A DNA stretch of 64,000 nt from Antarcticibacterium flavum (GCF_006159205.1 NZ_CP040812.1:3038001-3102000); one strand, 5' to 3'; counted from the stretch's first letter, positions 1 through 9,404 are shown. Notes: generated by a model from the sequence alone, not told the origin. A program made the numbers and translations.

Positions 1-186
1 TCAGTTTCCAGTTCCTTATCTCCCAATAGTGATGAAGGCATAAGTATCTCGTTTTGGTTAGGAGCACTAATTTAAGAAAATTAAAGCCTATGGCGGGGAA
101 AAGAAAGGTTAGAAGTTGGTTAAAACTGAGTATTATCATACCTGTCATCGCTTACAAAGCAAGATGGGCAGGAGATTTCACCGGCA
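1..186. other. window edge, no supported gene
   Basis: The first 75 bases can be read on the + strand as an open frame ending in TAA, which could be the last codons of a gene lying to the left. The fragment is too short to recognise. The rest is AT-rich and shows no gene. Confidence 0.3.
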
Positions 187-216
187 ATAAAAAAAAGGCC
201 GAGAAGTCCCGGTCTT
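187..216 (-). terminator. terminator of the SulP gene
   Basis: Read on the − strand, a hairpin of about 9 bp (one mismatch, 4-nt loop, arms at 195–203 and 208–216) is followed by a run of eight T. It sits 25 bases past the SulP stop codon, as an intrinsic terminator should. Confidence 0.8.
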
Positions 217-240
217 AATTATGTTTAAGTGAAGTACCTG

Positions 241-1782
241 TTAAAACCTGTCTACCACAACCTTATAAGTAGGGTCCTCCAGGATATTCACTTCGATAAT
301 AGCATCTGCATTGCTCAACAACCTGCGGCTATCTGCACTCAGATGCCTCAGGTGCAATGTTTTACCCTGCTTATGGTATCTTTCAGTTAATTTGTTCACG
401 GCTTCGATGCCAGACATATCCACGATACGGCTTTCAGAAAAATCAATGATAACTTCTTCAGGGTCTCCAAGAATATCAAATTTCTCGTTGAACGCCTGTA
501 CAGATCCGAAGAAAAGTGGCCCGTAGATCTCGTAATGCTTAACACCTTCAGCATCAACACTTTTTCTTGCCCTAATCATTTTTGCATTATCCCAGGCAAA
601 TACCAGGGCAGAGATGATCACCCCAATAAGTACTGCCAGCGCAAGATTATGAAGTAAGACTGTAACCAGGGTTACCAATACCATTACCAGCACATCACTT
701 TTTGGCATTCTGCGAAAGGTGCGTAAACTCGCCCATTCAAAGGTCCCCACAGCCACCATGATCATTACCCCCGTAAGTGCAGCCATTGGCAATAATTCAA
801 TTACATCTGCTCCAAACATAATGAATATAAGCAAACTTACAGCAGCAACGATGCCCGATAGTCTTGCCCTTGCACCCGATGAAACGTTAATAAGACTTTG
901 TCCAAGCATTGCACAACCACCCATCCCGGAAAAGAACCCGGAAAGTACATTGGCGGTTCCCTGTGCTACACACTCCTTGTTACTGCGTCCCCGGGTTTCT
1001 GTAATCTCATCAAGAATATTTAAGGTTAACAGGCTTTCAATCAAACCAACCCCGGCCATAATAGCTGCATAAGGAAAAATAAGTGCAAGAGTTTCAAAAG
1101 TTAAAGGCACCATTGGAATGTGGAAAGGTGGAAATCCGCCGTTTATTGATGCTATGTCACCTACCGTGCGGGTATCCAGGCCAAGAAAGACCACAATCCC
1201 AAAAACCACTAAGATCGCCACAAGGGAAGAAGGAACCATCTTTGTTAATTTTGGCAGGCCCCATATGATGAACATTGTCAAAAGCACAAGCCCTAAAAGC
1301 AGGTAAAGTGAATTTCCTGTCATCCACACCAGTTCCCCGGCTTCATTGACCGTTTTGAATTGGTCCAGCTGGGACATGAAAATTATAATGGCGAGGCCAT
1401 TCACAAAACCAAAGATAACTGAATGTGGTACCAGCCGTATAAGTTTACCCAGTCTCAGGACTCCTGCCAATACCTGTAGGAGCCCTGCAAGGATCACCGT
1501 TGCAAATACATATTCTACACCATGGGAAATAGAAAGGGCAACGATTACAACCGCAACAGCACCTGTGGCTCCCGAGATCATCCCCGGGCGCCCACCAAAG
1601 ATAGAAGTGACAAGCCCCATCACGAAAGCGGCGTAAAGACCGGTTAGGGGAGACAGGCCGGCGATAAAGGCGAATGCCACTGCTTCAGGAATAAGGGCCA
1701 GGGCTACGGTTAGCCCGGCAAGGACTTCGGTTTTGTAATCTACTTTTTGTTTAAAATCAAAGAGGTTGAAAATCTTTTTCAT
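241..1782 (-). CDS. SulP family inorganic anion transporter
   Basis: An integral inner-membrane protein of about 513 aa that should move sulfate, bicarbonate or a similar anion. It has the SulP layout: a long hydrophobic core of many membrane segments (about residues 15–395), with the conserved N-terminal stretch around PEAVAFAFIAGLSP, then a cytoplasmic STAS domain (about 410–505) containing the DMSG motif. No carbonic anhydrase gene adjoins it, so the substrate is open. The frame can extend to a GTG at 1809, but the ATG at 1782 (MKKIFNLF) is preferred because it leaves the 1808–1825 hairpin in the leader. It is a single-gene unit with its own promoter and terminator. Confidence 0.92.
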   Translation of the reverse strand: MKKIFNLFDFKQKVDYKTEVLAGLTVALALIPEAVAFAFIAGLSPLTGLYAAFVMGLVTSIFGGRPGMISGATGAVAVVIVALSISHGVEYVFATVILAGLLQVLAGVLRLGKLIRLVPHSVIFGFVNGLAIIIFMSQLDQFKTVNEAGELVWMTGNSLYLLLGLVLLTMFIIWGLPKLTKMVPSSLVAILVVFGIVVFLGLDTRTVGDIASINGGFPPFHIPMVPLTFETLALIFPYAAIMAGVGLIESLLTLNILDEITETRGRSNKECVAQGTANVLSGFFSGMGGCAMLGQSLINVSSGARARLSGIVAAVSLLIFIMFGADVIELLPMAALTGVMIMVAVGTFEWASLRTFRRMPKSDVLVMVLVTLVTVLLHNLALAVLIGVIISALVFAWDNAKMIRARKSVDAEGVKHYEIYGPLFFGSVQAFNEKFDILGDPEEVIIDFSESRIVDMSGIEAVNKLTERYHKQGKTLHLRHLSADSRRLLSNADAIIEVNILEDPTYKVVVDRF

Positions 1783-1807
1783 GAAAAAATGCTTAGAAAT
1801 TATAGGC

Positions 1808-1825
1808 ACAGGAAAGTCTTCCTGT
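1808..1825 (-). promoter_or_regulatory. hairpin in SulP 5' leader
   Basis: A perfect 7-bp inverted repeat (ACAGGAA/TTCCTGT, 4-nt loop) lies 26 bases upstream of the chosen SulP ATG. A second GC-rich inverted repeat lies near 1858–1882. I recognise no known riboswitch; a role in translation control is only inference. Confidence 0.35.
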
Positions 1826-1920
1826 TATGTGTTTAAAAGGGATGCAGGTGAAAATTGGGTTGCCTAGGGCGGCGTAACCGGCGAATTGAATATGTGTCCT
1901 CTGTTTGTCATAGGAGGGGG

Positions 1921-1950
1921 CAAAATTACTCCTTTTTATTAGAAAATCAA
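1921..1950 (-). promoter_or_regulatory. promoter of SulP gene
   Basis: On the − strand this reads TTG, 19 bases, then TAATTTTG, an exact fit to the Bacteroidota −33/−7 consensus (TTG-N19-TAnnTTTG). It implies a leader of about 130 nt before the SulP start. Confidence 0.6.
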
Positions 1951-2035
1951 CTTCGGGCCTCAAAAGATTAGCGATATGGTTTTAGTTGCTTATTAATTAT
2001 TTTCTAAACCTTTAGGAGGGGGCAGCCAAATAAAA

Positions 2036-2043
2036 TATCTTTG
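2036..2043 (+). promoter_or_regulatory. −7 element of era promoter
   Basis: TATCTTTG matches the Bacteroidota −7 consensus exactly and lies 15 bases before the era ATG. No clear −33 TTG is visible at the usual distance. Confidence 0.5.
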
Positions 2044-2058
2044 TAAAAATTAAATGTT

Positions 2059-2940
2059 ATGGCACATAAAGCTGGTTTTGTAAATATCATAGGTAATCCA
2101 AACGTGGGAAAATCTACCCTTATGAATGCATTTGTGGGGGAAAAACTTTCTATCATTACATCCAAAGCACAAACCACCCGTCACCGTATCCTGGGGATCG
2201 TGAACGGCGAGGATTTCCAGGTGATACTTAGTGACACCCCGGGAATCATAAAACCCGCGTATGACCTGCAGCAGTCTATGATGGATTTTGTGAAGTCGGC
2301 TTTTGAAGATGCAGATATCCTGGTTTATATGGTAGAGATAGGGGAGAAGGAACTTAAGGATGAAGCTTTTTTCAATAAGATCATCAATTCAAAGATCCCT
2401 GTCCTTTTACTGTTGAATAAAATTGATACCTCCAACCAGGACCAGCTGGAGGAACAGGTGGCTTTATGGAAAGAAAAGGTTCCCAATGCCGAGATCTATC
2501 CCGTTTCTGCCCTGCAGGGATTCAACGTTCCTGAAGTTTTCCAGAGAATTGTGGACCTCCTACCCGAATCTCCAGCTTTTTATCCAAAAGACACTTTAAC
2601 CGATAAACCTGAAAGGTTTTTCGTAAATGAGATCATAAGGGAGAAGATCCTTGTGCATTATAAAAAAGAGATCCCTTACAGTGTGGAGATCGATACCGAG
2701 GAATTCTTTGAGGAAGAACAAATCATAAGAATGAGGAGTGTCATAATGGTTGAAAGGGAAACCCAAAAGGGGATCATCATTGGCCATAAGGGGGCAGCCC
2801 TTAAAAGAGTGGGAGTAGAAGCGAGAAAGGACCTGGAAGCCTTCTTTGGCAAGCAGGTGCACCTTGAGCTATATGTAAAGGTGAACAAGAACTGGCGTAA
2901 TGATGCCAGGCAGCTTAAGAGGTTTGGGTATAATAATTAG
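2059..2940 (+). CDS. era: GTPase Era
   Basis: A ribosome-assembly GTPase that binds 16S rRNA in the 30S subunit. At 293 aa it has normal Era length. The G1 P-loop GNPNVGKST is at residues 12–20, G3 DTPG at 59–62 and G4 NKID at 120–123. The C-terminal KH domain (about 205–285) has the RNA-binding GHKGAALKRVG stretch near 240. The ATG is preceded by a −7 element and no Shine-Dalgarno sequence. A heptamer-repeat block starts right after its stop codon, and no hairpin terminator is seen. Confidence 0.97.
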   Translation: MAHKAGFVNIIGNPNVGKSTLMNAFVGEKLSIITSKAQTTRHRILGIVNGEDFQVILSDTPGIIKPAYDLQQSMMDFVKSAFEDADILVYMVEIGEKELKDEAFFNKIINSKIPVLLLLNKIDTSNQDQLEEQVALWKEKVPNAEIYPVSALQGFNVPEVFQRIVDLLPESPAFYPKDTLTDKPERFFVNEIIREKILVHYKKEIPYSVEIDTEEFFEEEQIIRMRSVIMVERETQKGIIIGHKGAALKRVGVEARKDLEAFFGKQVHLELYVKVNKNWRNDARQLKRFGYNN

Positions 2941-3010
2941 TACTGAGAATTGAGTATTGAGATTTTAGACTAGAGACTTGAGACTAGAGACCAAAGAGTA
3001 AAGAATAGAA
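2941..3010. repeat. heptamer repeat block behind era
   Basis: Starting at the base after the era stop codon, about nine successive 7-mers of changing sequence follow in phase (TGAGAAT, TGAGTAT, TGAGATT, then TTAGACT, AGAGACT, TGAGACT, AGAGACC). The sequence drifts from one module to the next while the 7-bp period is kept. Confidence 0.75.
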
Positions 3011-3118
3011 TAAAGTTTGTTCCGGTTAGTTAACAATAGCCCATTCCTGAAAAGGACACCTGGGGTTTGTATTTGAAATACTACACGAAAAAAAGGAAAG
3101 GGATTCTTCCTGCGGGGC

Positions 3119-3283
3119 CTACGGCATCATCCACAGGAAAAACCCCACTAACCCCACAAACAATATGCTGCCAAAGATCATAAGACTTCGAAAGAACAGC
3201 CAGTCCCAGTTGATTTGGGTAATATAGGTTTCGTAAATTTCTTTTCTCTGGTTAGCTTGTTTTTGATTAAGCATAATCTTCAT
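3119..3283 (-). CDS. small single-pass membrane protein (54 aa)
   Basis: An open frame with ATG start and TAG stop, outside any annotated-size ORF. The N-terminal half is polar and basic (MKIMLNQKQANQRKEIYETY). The C-terminal half is one strong hydrophobic segment (about residues 34–52) with conserved-looking Trp and Phe. This ordered make-up and its place in an otherwise gene-free 1.1 kb suggest a real small protein. No family is recognised. An alternative in-frame ATG is at 3274. There is no Shine-Dalgarno site. Confidence 0.5.
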   Translation of the reverse strand: MKIMLNQKQANQRKEIYETYITQINWDWLFFRSLMIFGSILFVGLVGFFLWMMP

Positions 3284-3575
3284 ATTAGTGGTTGTTTATG
3301 ACATAATCCAAGATTAGTTCCAAATGTGGTCGCATATATTTCATAATTCTAAAAATGTAATTGGTATTCCTAAGAAATTATTAATAATGTAAGAGGGAAT
3401 AATACTTAATAAAGAAGGAGAACAGCCTTATTTTGCTCATAATTTCGAACTTCCTGAAACTTTTAGTTGAATGGAAACCTCTTAGCCGAAAATTAGGTGC
3501 ATTTTAACGTGGGCTGCTGTTGCTGTAATTCTGCCTGCTGCACAAATGCCCCACTTTTCTACAGGTTGGGGAGGG

Positions 3576-3672
3576 AAATGAGTATTGAGTAGTTAGTATT
3601 GAGAAGTGAGTAATGAGAAGTGAGTAATGAGAAGTGAGTAATGAGTAATGAGAATTGAGTAATGAGCAGGAA
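3576..3672. repeat. heptamer repeat block (GAGAAGT/GAGTAAT)
   Basis: A tandem array alternating GAGAAGT and GAGTAAT type 7-mers, with about 13 units in phase and few exceptions. An open frame across it on the − strand is an artefact of the repeat. Confidence 0.8.
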
Positions 3673-3970
3673 GGATTGGTATGTGTCAAGTCAATGTTGC
3701 TCGGCAAAAGATTCTGAAACCCGAAGTTTGAATCTTTAAAAATAAATCTTTTAACCTACTAATGGAGAACCCTTAATATCAAAGATATTTTAGGTTCTAA
3801 AAAATTGTAATACGATTTAATCATTAAAATTTTTGTCTTAAGGAATTCTGTATATTATTTGGGGACATAGAAAACTCGACCACGGGATGCTTTTGAAGTA
3901 AAATCTTTAAAACAAATATTGAGTTATGCATAAGAATGTATTCGTTATTTTCCAGCCACTCAGATTTTAG

Positions 3971-4012
3971 TCCAGGTTCCAGATTCCAGTAGCAGCGATC
4001 CAGACTCTTTCA
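3971..4012 (-). repeat. dispersed intergenic repeat, copy 1
   Basis: Read on the − strand it begins AAAGAGTCTGGA(T)CGCT and continues with 7-mers ending in CTGG. It is a diverged copy of the elements at 15111–15153 and 60063–60105, and lies just past the stop of the serine hydrolase gene. Confidence 0.6.
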
Positions 4013-4028
4013 CCATACAACATTGGTA

Positions 4029-5579
4029 TTACTCCACTCTTTTTAAGTCCAGGTCCTGGAAGTCGAAGCTGAAATCTATATTCGGTGAGATACCTTTCAT
4101 TTTCAGGTTTTGAGCCTTTCCTTTATCATCGATCTCAAAGATCGCAAAGGCATCGGCATTCATATCCTGGTATTCCCATTTAACGGCAAAGGTATGGTCC
4201 TTATATAATTTCAGGGGTCCGTTTAATTTTGGAGAGCGTTTGGAGCTTATCCACAATTGCCCGTCCTTCCTGTGCACTACCACATCTCCAAACCAGTTGT
4301 CGCGGTAGATGCCAAGATAGTTTTCCGCAATTACAGAGGATTGATCTGCTTTTTTTACAGTCTCCCAGGTTTTTTTCGTGATTTCGTCCCCCTGGCCTTC
4401 CCGGTTTCGGGCATTTTGTAAATTCAGCTCCAGCCAGTTGTTATCATCCAGGCCCATATAGCTGTCCAGGATAGTGTTGACCACGGTAGAAAATACCCCG
4501 GCGCCACCGCTTTCAGTATTGGTAAGTACCACCACCCCCAGGTCACGATCTGGCAGCATGGCAACTTTTGACAGCATTCCCGGGAGCCCGCCGGTGTGGG
4601 AAACTTCCAGGTCCCCTTTTTTATCGGCAAGGAACCAGCCCAGGCCATAGCCTGCAAAATGTGAATTGTAGCGTTCGTACCGGTTAGGTTCAATCACGGT
4701 ATGGACTTTCCACATTTCCCGGTGGTTCTCTTCTGAAAATAAGCGCTGTCCATTCCCATATTCCCCTTTATTTAGCTGAAGGTTCATCCAAATGGCCATA
4801 TCTGATACATTGGAGAACATCCCGCCCGCGGCCCCGTTAATGCTTTTTATGATATGCGGAATTTCTCTTATACCCCCATCTGCAGTAGTATGAGGCATAG
4901 CAAGCATGTTTTTGTTTGTTATCTTCTGAAGGGAGGGTGCAGAGTTGTCCATTTTCAAAGGTTTCAGGATTTTTTTTGAAATAAAATCGTCATAGCTCAT
5001 ACCGCTCACCCGGGCAATAAGCTCCCCCGCGACCAGGTATAATACATTGTCATAGTCATATTTGGTGCGAAAATCTGAAACCGGCTCGAAATATTGAAAA
5101 ACCCCCAGTACATCCCCGATAGTAAAGTTAGCCCCATCAGGAAAAAACATGAGGTCACCTGCGCCAAGTCCAAGGCCGCTGCGGTGGGTGAGCAGGTCCT
5201 GAATATTAAAATTTTCGGTTACATAATCATTGTACATCCTGAATTCCGGCAGGTGCTTTATTACCTTATCATCCCAGTTAATTTTTCCCTCTTCTTCCAG
5301 GATGGCCAGCGCGACAGTGGTAAAGGCTTTTGTGTTGGAAGCTATGGCGAAATTTGAAATTTCTGAAACAGGAGTGTTGGTCTCTATGGATTGCACACCA
5401 TAGCCTTTTTGATGTATCACTTTTCCATCCTTAACAATAGCTACAGCTGCACCCGCAACTTCAAATTTCTCCATGGCCTCCTGCACCAAAGAATCCACCT
5501 GGGCAGAAGTTATTTGAGAGTGGACAAATGATGGGCTAAGTAAGATCAAGAAGGCAAAGAGCGCAAAGACTGTTCTCAT
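4029..5579 (-). CDS. secreted serine hydrolase, beta-lactamase/PBP-like (class C fold)
   Basis: A 516-aa exported enzyme with a cleavable signal peptide (about residues 1–21, ending HSQ). The penicillin-recognising serine hydrolase motifs are in order: SNTK at 81–84 (nucleophile Ser81, Lys84), YDN at 176–178 and HTGG at 328–331. The C-terminal 110 residues resemble the DUF3471-type beta domain often attached to such proteins. Family members include esterases and D-aminopeptidases, so the substrate cannot be read from sequence, and true beta-lactamase activity is unlikely. It is a single gene, with a 130-bp gap to the amidohydrolase gene upstream. Confidence 0.9.
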   Translation of the reverse strand: MRTVFALFAFLILLSPSFVHSQITSAQVDSLVQEAMEKFEVAGAAVAIVKDGKVIHQKGYGVQSIETNTPVSEISNFAIASNTKAFTTVALAILEEEGKINWDDKVIKHLPEFRMYNDYVTENFNIQDLLTHRSGLGLGAGDLMFFPDGANFTIGDVLGVFQYFEPVSDFRTKYDYDNVLYLVAGELIARVSGMSYDDFISKKILKPLKMDNSAPSLQKITNKNMLAMPHTTADGGIREIPHIIKSINGAAGGMFSNVSDMAIWMNLQLNKGEYGNGQRLFSEENHREMWKVHTVIEPNRYERYNSHFAGYGLGWFLADKKGDLEVSHTGGLPGMLSKVAMLPDRDLGVVVLTNTESGGAGVFSTVVNTILDSYMGLDDNNWLELNLQNARNREGQGDEITKKTWETVKKADQSSVIAENYLGIYRDNWFGDVVVHRKDGQLWISSKRSPKLNGPLKLYKDHTFAVKWEYQDMNADAFAIFEIDDKGKAQNLKMKGISPNIDFSFDFQDLDLKRVE

Positions 5580-5709
5580 AGATTTTGTTGTTATTCCTTA
5601 AAAATAAATGTTTTAGCTAAAAAGTTCGCATCTTTCTATTGACAGAAGAAAAATATTTTGGGGTGCAAAGCAGTATTCCAAATAATTTGAATTCCAGAGC
5701 TAAGAATTA

Positions 5710-7290
5710 TTAATTCTTACCGGGTTGTTTAAATTCAAATCCAGTTTCCTCCTTCTTTCTGTCCACCATATCCTTTACGTCCTGCAGCAGCTCTTTTGCG
5801 TCATAAATGATCCCATCTTTAATGGTGTATTTTACACCGCCTACACGTACCACTTCATTGTCCTCTGTAAGTTTAATGGCCCCGGTGCCGTAGAGCACCT
5901 TGAAATTTGCCAGCGGATTCTCCTCCACAATAACGAAATCTGCAAGTTTTCCCACTTCCACAGATCCCAGCTCATCTTCCACCCCCAGGAGCTCTGCCCC
6001 ATTGAGAGTGGCGGCCATAATAACCTCCATAGGATGCAGCCCGGCCTCCCGTAGCAATTCCAGTTCTCGTATATAAGCAAAGCCATATAACTGAAAAATA
6101 AATCCGGAGTCCGATCCTGCCGCTACCCGGCCCCCGCGGTTCTTGTATTCATTTACAAAATCCATCCACTTGCGGTAGTTCCTTTTCCAGGCCACTTCTT
6201 CCTCTGTGCCCCAAAAATGCCAGTAGGACCCATGGGAAATTTTGCTGGGCTGGTAGAATTTCCAAAGGGATGGCATGGTATAATCGGGATGCCATTCGGC
6301 AGTCCTGGCACGCATAAGGTCCCTGCTGGCTTCGTAAATATTGAAAGTGGGGGAGAGGGTGAAATCCAGCTCCAGCAGCTCGTCCATCACCTCAATCCAT
6401 TTATCGCTGCCTTGTTCTGCAGCCTGTTCCCATAGTTTCCCTGCCTGGCTAAACCTGTCCTGTTCGTTGTTATAATTATAATTGGCTGGATAATCCTGCA
6501 CAGTGCGGTCTGTAAACATAGCCTCCGGTAAACCGTACCAGTGTTCCATGCTGTTTAACCCCGTCCGGGCAGAATGCAGTACATTCCATTTGGCCACGGC
6601 CATTTGCGCATGATGTGCAGTAGCTCGCAAACCTGCTTTTTTATTTTCATCGAGGGCAGCTTCCATGATCTTTGGAGGCGCACCAAAGAATTTGATCCCA
6701 TCGGCTCCCCGACGGGCGTTTTCACGTACCCACTCCCGGGCTTGTTTAGGGGTGTTGATTCCTTCTTTAGTTCCCTGGCCAAAGGCGGTGTAAGCAAAAA
6801 GCCTGGGTGCAGTGATCTCACTGGCAGCACTTTTTTTCTTCTGGTCCAGGACCCAATCGAGTCCGTTACCGGCAGAAGGGTCTCGCACAGTAGTTATTCC
6901 GTGGGCCATCCAGAGCTTGAAAACGTATTCGGCATCTGCTCCCTGTGCCTGGCCTCCAATATGTCCATGTACATCTATAAATCCCGGCAGGAGGAACATT
7001 CCGGTAGCATCAAGTTCCTTTCCTCCAACTTTTAACTGTGGTCTTCTTTTAGGATCTATTTGCACCCCCGGATAGCCCACCACGTGCACCCCGGCGATCC
7101 TGTTTCCCGTCACAACGACATCCACAGGGCCTGTAGGTGGTGCCCCGTTTCCATTGATAAGCGTCACCCCGCGAATAATAAGTTGTTCCCATGGCCCTTC
7201 CCCCTCTACCCGCGGCGGCGCTTTTTCTACCTGTGCGGTACTTAATTGAAATATGAACAGGAATAGGAGGGAGAGGGTGGTGGGTTTCAT
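5710..7290 (-). CDS. secreted amidohydrolase family protein
   Basis: A 526-aa metal-dependent hydrolase with a signal peptide (about 1–19, ending STAQ). The amidohydrolase metal site is visible: VHGH at 107–110, Lys200 as the possible carbamylated lysine, AHH at 225–227, MEH at 248–250 and SDSG at 393–396 (Asp394). The C-terminal ADFVIVEENPL motif closes the small beta-sandwich typical of imidazolonepropionase-like members. Substrates in this group include cyclic amides and peptides; none is indicated here. A distant relative with a lipobox lies at 20809–22254. Heptamer repeats abut its start codon, so its promoter region is unusual. Confidence 0.88.
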   Translation of the reverse strand: MKPTTLSLLFLFIFQLSTAQVEKAPPRVEGEGPWEQLIIRGVTLINGNGAPPTGPVDVVVTGNRIAGVHVVGYPGVQIDPKRRPQLKVGGKELDATGMFLLPGFIDVHGHIGGQAQGADAEYVFKLWMAHGITTVRDPSAGNGLDWVLDQKKKSAASEITAPRLFAYTAFGQGTKEGINTPKQAREWVRENARRGADGIKFFGAPPKIMEAALDENKKAGLRATAHHAQMAVAKWNVLHSARTGLNSMEHWYGLPEAMFTDRTVQDYPANYNYNNEQDRFSQAGKLWEQAAEQGSDKWIEVMDELLELDFTLSPTFNIYEASRDLMRARTAEWHPDYTMPSLWKFYQPSKISHGSYWHFWGTEEEVAWKRNYRKWMDFVNEYKNRGGRVAAGSDSGFIFQLYGFAYIRELELLREAGLHPMEVIMAATLNGAELLGVEDELGSVEVGKLADFVIVEENPLANFKVLYGTGAIKLTEDNEVVRVGGVKYTIKDGIIYDAKELLQDVKDMVDRKKEETGFEFKQPGKN

Positions 7291-7294
7291 TTTT

Positions 7295-7360
7295 TTAGTA
7301 TTGGGTATTGAGTATTGAGTATTGAGATATGAGTATTGAGATTTGAGATTTGAGATTTGA
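7295..7360. repeat. heptamer repeat block at an amidohydrolase start
   Basis: A tandem run of TGAGTAT/TGAGATT-type 7-mers (about nine units) begins only a few bases upstream of the ATG of the − strand amidohydrolase. It therefore lies where a leader would be. Confidence 0.75.
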
Positions 7361-7435
7361 AAAATATAAGGTTCTAATTTAGGAAAAAGTTAATTAGTAT
7401 TTAATTAGACCCTAGAGCCAAGAATCCAAATGGGT

Positions 7436-7775
7436 GTTGAACGGTCAACTCTATTCAGAACTCTACATTTTTTCAACCGACAACCGACAACCGATAAACT
7501 TTGAACATTAACACGTCCAGACTTTCCTCTCTCCACTCTCCACTTTCCACTCTCCACTTTCCTCTTTCCACTTTCCACTTTTTTCAACCTACAACCTACA
7601 ATATTTTCAACTGACAACCGACAACCCAGAACTGCCCCCTTCCGGGTCGGGGCAAGCCCAACCCCTGCGGCATAAAACGCGTTGACTTTCCTCTCTCCTT
7701 TTTCCACTTTCTACTTTTTTCAACCTACAACCTACAACATTTTTTCAACCGACAACCCGACAACTGACAACTTTT
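7436..7775. repeat. composite intergenic repeat block A
   Basis: About 340 bp made of successive 7-bp-period modules: CGACAAC runs, CCACTCT/CCACTTT runs, CTACAAC runs, then a unique GC-rich core (7644–7686), then the same module types again. It begins in the gap after one − strand gene and ends at the stop codon of the GH3-like gene. No gene is supported in it; a 100-aa frame through it is repeat-derived. Confidence 0.8.
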
Positions 7776-9287
7776 TTATCCCATTTCCAAGAGCTCCTCC
7801 ACATATTTCCTGGAATTGGACAATCGCGGGATCTTGTGCTGTCCTCCCAGTTTATCATTCTTTTTGAGCCAGTCGTAAAATAGTTTTTCCCGCGCCTTAT
7901 GGATGCGTGGCATATTCAGGGTCATATTGTTATAGCGTTTTGCCTCATAATCGCTATTGACTTCCTGTAATGCAAGGTCGAGTTGGGTGGAGAAAAGTTC
8001 AAGATCTTTTGGCGAGGTTTTGAATTCTATGATCCATTCGTGCGCTCCCTTTTCCTTTCCTTCCATAAAAATGGGTGCCACGGTATAATCCATGATCTCA
8101 CAATTGGTAACAAGGGAAGCTTTCTTCAGGGCTGTTTCTGCATTTTCTATGATCAATTCCTCTCCAAAGACATTTATATGGTGTTTTGTACGGCCCGAGA
8201 CCTTGATCCTGTAGGGACTGGTGGAGGTGAAGCGCACTGTGTCCCCAATCCTGTAGCGCCACAGCCCCGCATTGGTGGTAATGATGACCGCATAATTTAC
8301 GCCTGTTTCCACTTCACTTAGCGGGATCACCTTTTGATCGGGACTATTGTAGGTGTCCATTGGGATGAATTCATAGAACACCCCGTAATCCAGCAGAAGT
8401 AAAAGATCTTTAGAATCATTTTGATCCTGGCAGGCAAAGAATCCTTCTGATGCATTATAGATCTCATAAAACCTGAAATCTTCTTTAGGCAATATTTTCT
8501 GGTATTGAGGGGCATACGGGTCAAAACTCACCCCGCCGTGAAAATAAACCTCCAGGCTTGGCCACACCTCAAACAGATTGTGCTTCCCTGTTGTCTCCAG
8601 GACATTGTTAAGGAGCACCAGCATCCAGGAGGGAACCCCGGCCAGGCTTGTTACCTTTTCCTTTATTGTTTCATCAACTATTGCCTGCATCTTTACCTCC
8701 CAGTCGTTCATAAGGGAAACCTCATTGCTGGGGGTGCTGCTGAATTCTGCCCAAAAAGGCATGTTATCTATAAGTATTGCTGAAAGATCTCCATACGAGG
8801 TGCCGTTATTCCTGTATATCTCTTTGCTGCCTCCCAGCCTAAGGCTCTTTCCTGTAAATAGTTGCGACTGCGGATTGTTGTTCAAATACATACAAAGCAT
8901 ATCCTTACCGGCGGCGTAGTGGCAATCTTCCAGGGAATCTTCACTCACAGGGATGAATTTGCTTTTATCGCTGGTGGTCCCGCTGGATTTTGCAAACCAT
9001 TTAATGGGGGTAGGCCAGAATATATTGTTCTCACCCCTGCGGCTGCGCTCTATATTATCTTTATAATCCTCATAATCCTGTATGGGCAGGCGGCTGGCAA
9101 AAGTTTCGTAATCCCTTATACCTGTAAAATCATATTTTTTACCTATTTCCGTGTGCCTGGCTTTGACAATAAGGTTCTTAAGGAGTTCCTGCTGCACCTC
9201 GTGAGGGTATTTTATGAATAACTCCATTTGGTGTATTCGCTTCTTAAGAAACCAGGAAGCAATGGAGTTTACTAATGGGATTGGCAT
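7776..9287 (-). CDS. GH3 auxin-responsive promoter family (acyl-adenylating) protein
   Basis: A 503-aa cytoplasmic enzyme of the GH3 branch of the adenylate-forming superfamily, which activates a carboxylic acid with ATP and joins it to an amine. The ATP-binding SSGTTSDKSK motif is at 101–110. The YNASEG stretch near 280 and the YRIGDTVRF stretch near 345 match the second and third family motifs. Length fits the bacterial members, which are widespread in Bacteroidota. The substrate is unknown, and plant-hormone chemistry should not be assumed. ATG start at 9287, divergent from the DUF2797 gene 118 bp away. Confidence 0.9.
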   Translation of the reverse strand: MPIPLVNSIASWFLKKRIHQMELFIKYPHEVQQELLKNLIVKARHTEIGKKYDFTGIRDYETFASRLPIQDYEDYKDNIERSRRGENNIFWPTPIKWFAKSSGTTSDKSKFIPVSEDSLEDCHYAAGKDMLCMYLNNNPQSQLFTGKSLRLGGSKEIYRNNGTSYGDLSAILIDNMPFWAEFSSTPSNEVSLMNDWEVKMQAIVDETIKEKVTSLAGVPSWMLVLLNNVLETTGKHNLFEVWPSLEVYFHGGVSFDPYAPQYQKILPKEDFRFYEIYNASEGFFACQDQNDSKDLLLLLDYGVFYEFIPMDTYNSPDQKVIPLSEVETGVNYAVIITTNAGLWRYRIGDTVRFTSTSPYRIKVSGRTKHHINVFGEELIIENAETALKKASLVTNCEIMDYTVAPIFMEGKEKGAHEWIIEFKTSPKDLELFSTQLDLALQEVNSDYEAKRYNNMTLNMPRIHKAREKLFYDWLKKNDKLGGQHKIPRLSNSRKYVEELLEMG

Positions 9288-9404
9288 TTTTTCTTTTTAT
9301 ATTTAAGCGCTAATTAAAAGCTTCAGGATATTAAAATCCGGTTAAATTTAAAATTAATCCTGAAGCCAACAAAAGATCGATCCCAATAAAATAAGTAAAA
9401 ATAT

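Larger units (their letters stand above)
3284..4028. other. gene-poor stretch between convergent neighbours
   Basis: No supported gene is seen here. It contains a heptamer-repeat run (3576–3672) and a copy of the dispersed TAGA/CTGG repeat (3971–4012), each listed separately. The remaining sequence is AT-rich. Confidence 0.5.

Noticed and set aside
1..75. Open frame at the left edge
   Set aside because: Only 24 codons; could be the end of a gene to the left, but there is no evidence.
3504..3707. 67-aa frame on the − strand with repeated SHYSLLTSHYSLL
   Set aside because: It is a translation of the 7-mer array at 3576–3672, not a protein.
4029..5579. Serine hydrolase as an antibiotic-degrading beta-lactamase
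   Set aside because: The motifs fit the wide penicillin-recognising hydrolase group; the C-terminal domain and context fit an esterase or peptidase better.
7405..7707. 100-aa open frame on the − strand between two enzyme genes
   Set aside because: It runs entirely through heptamer repeats, giving a low-complexity product rich in Lys, Val and Glu; there is no start context.
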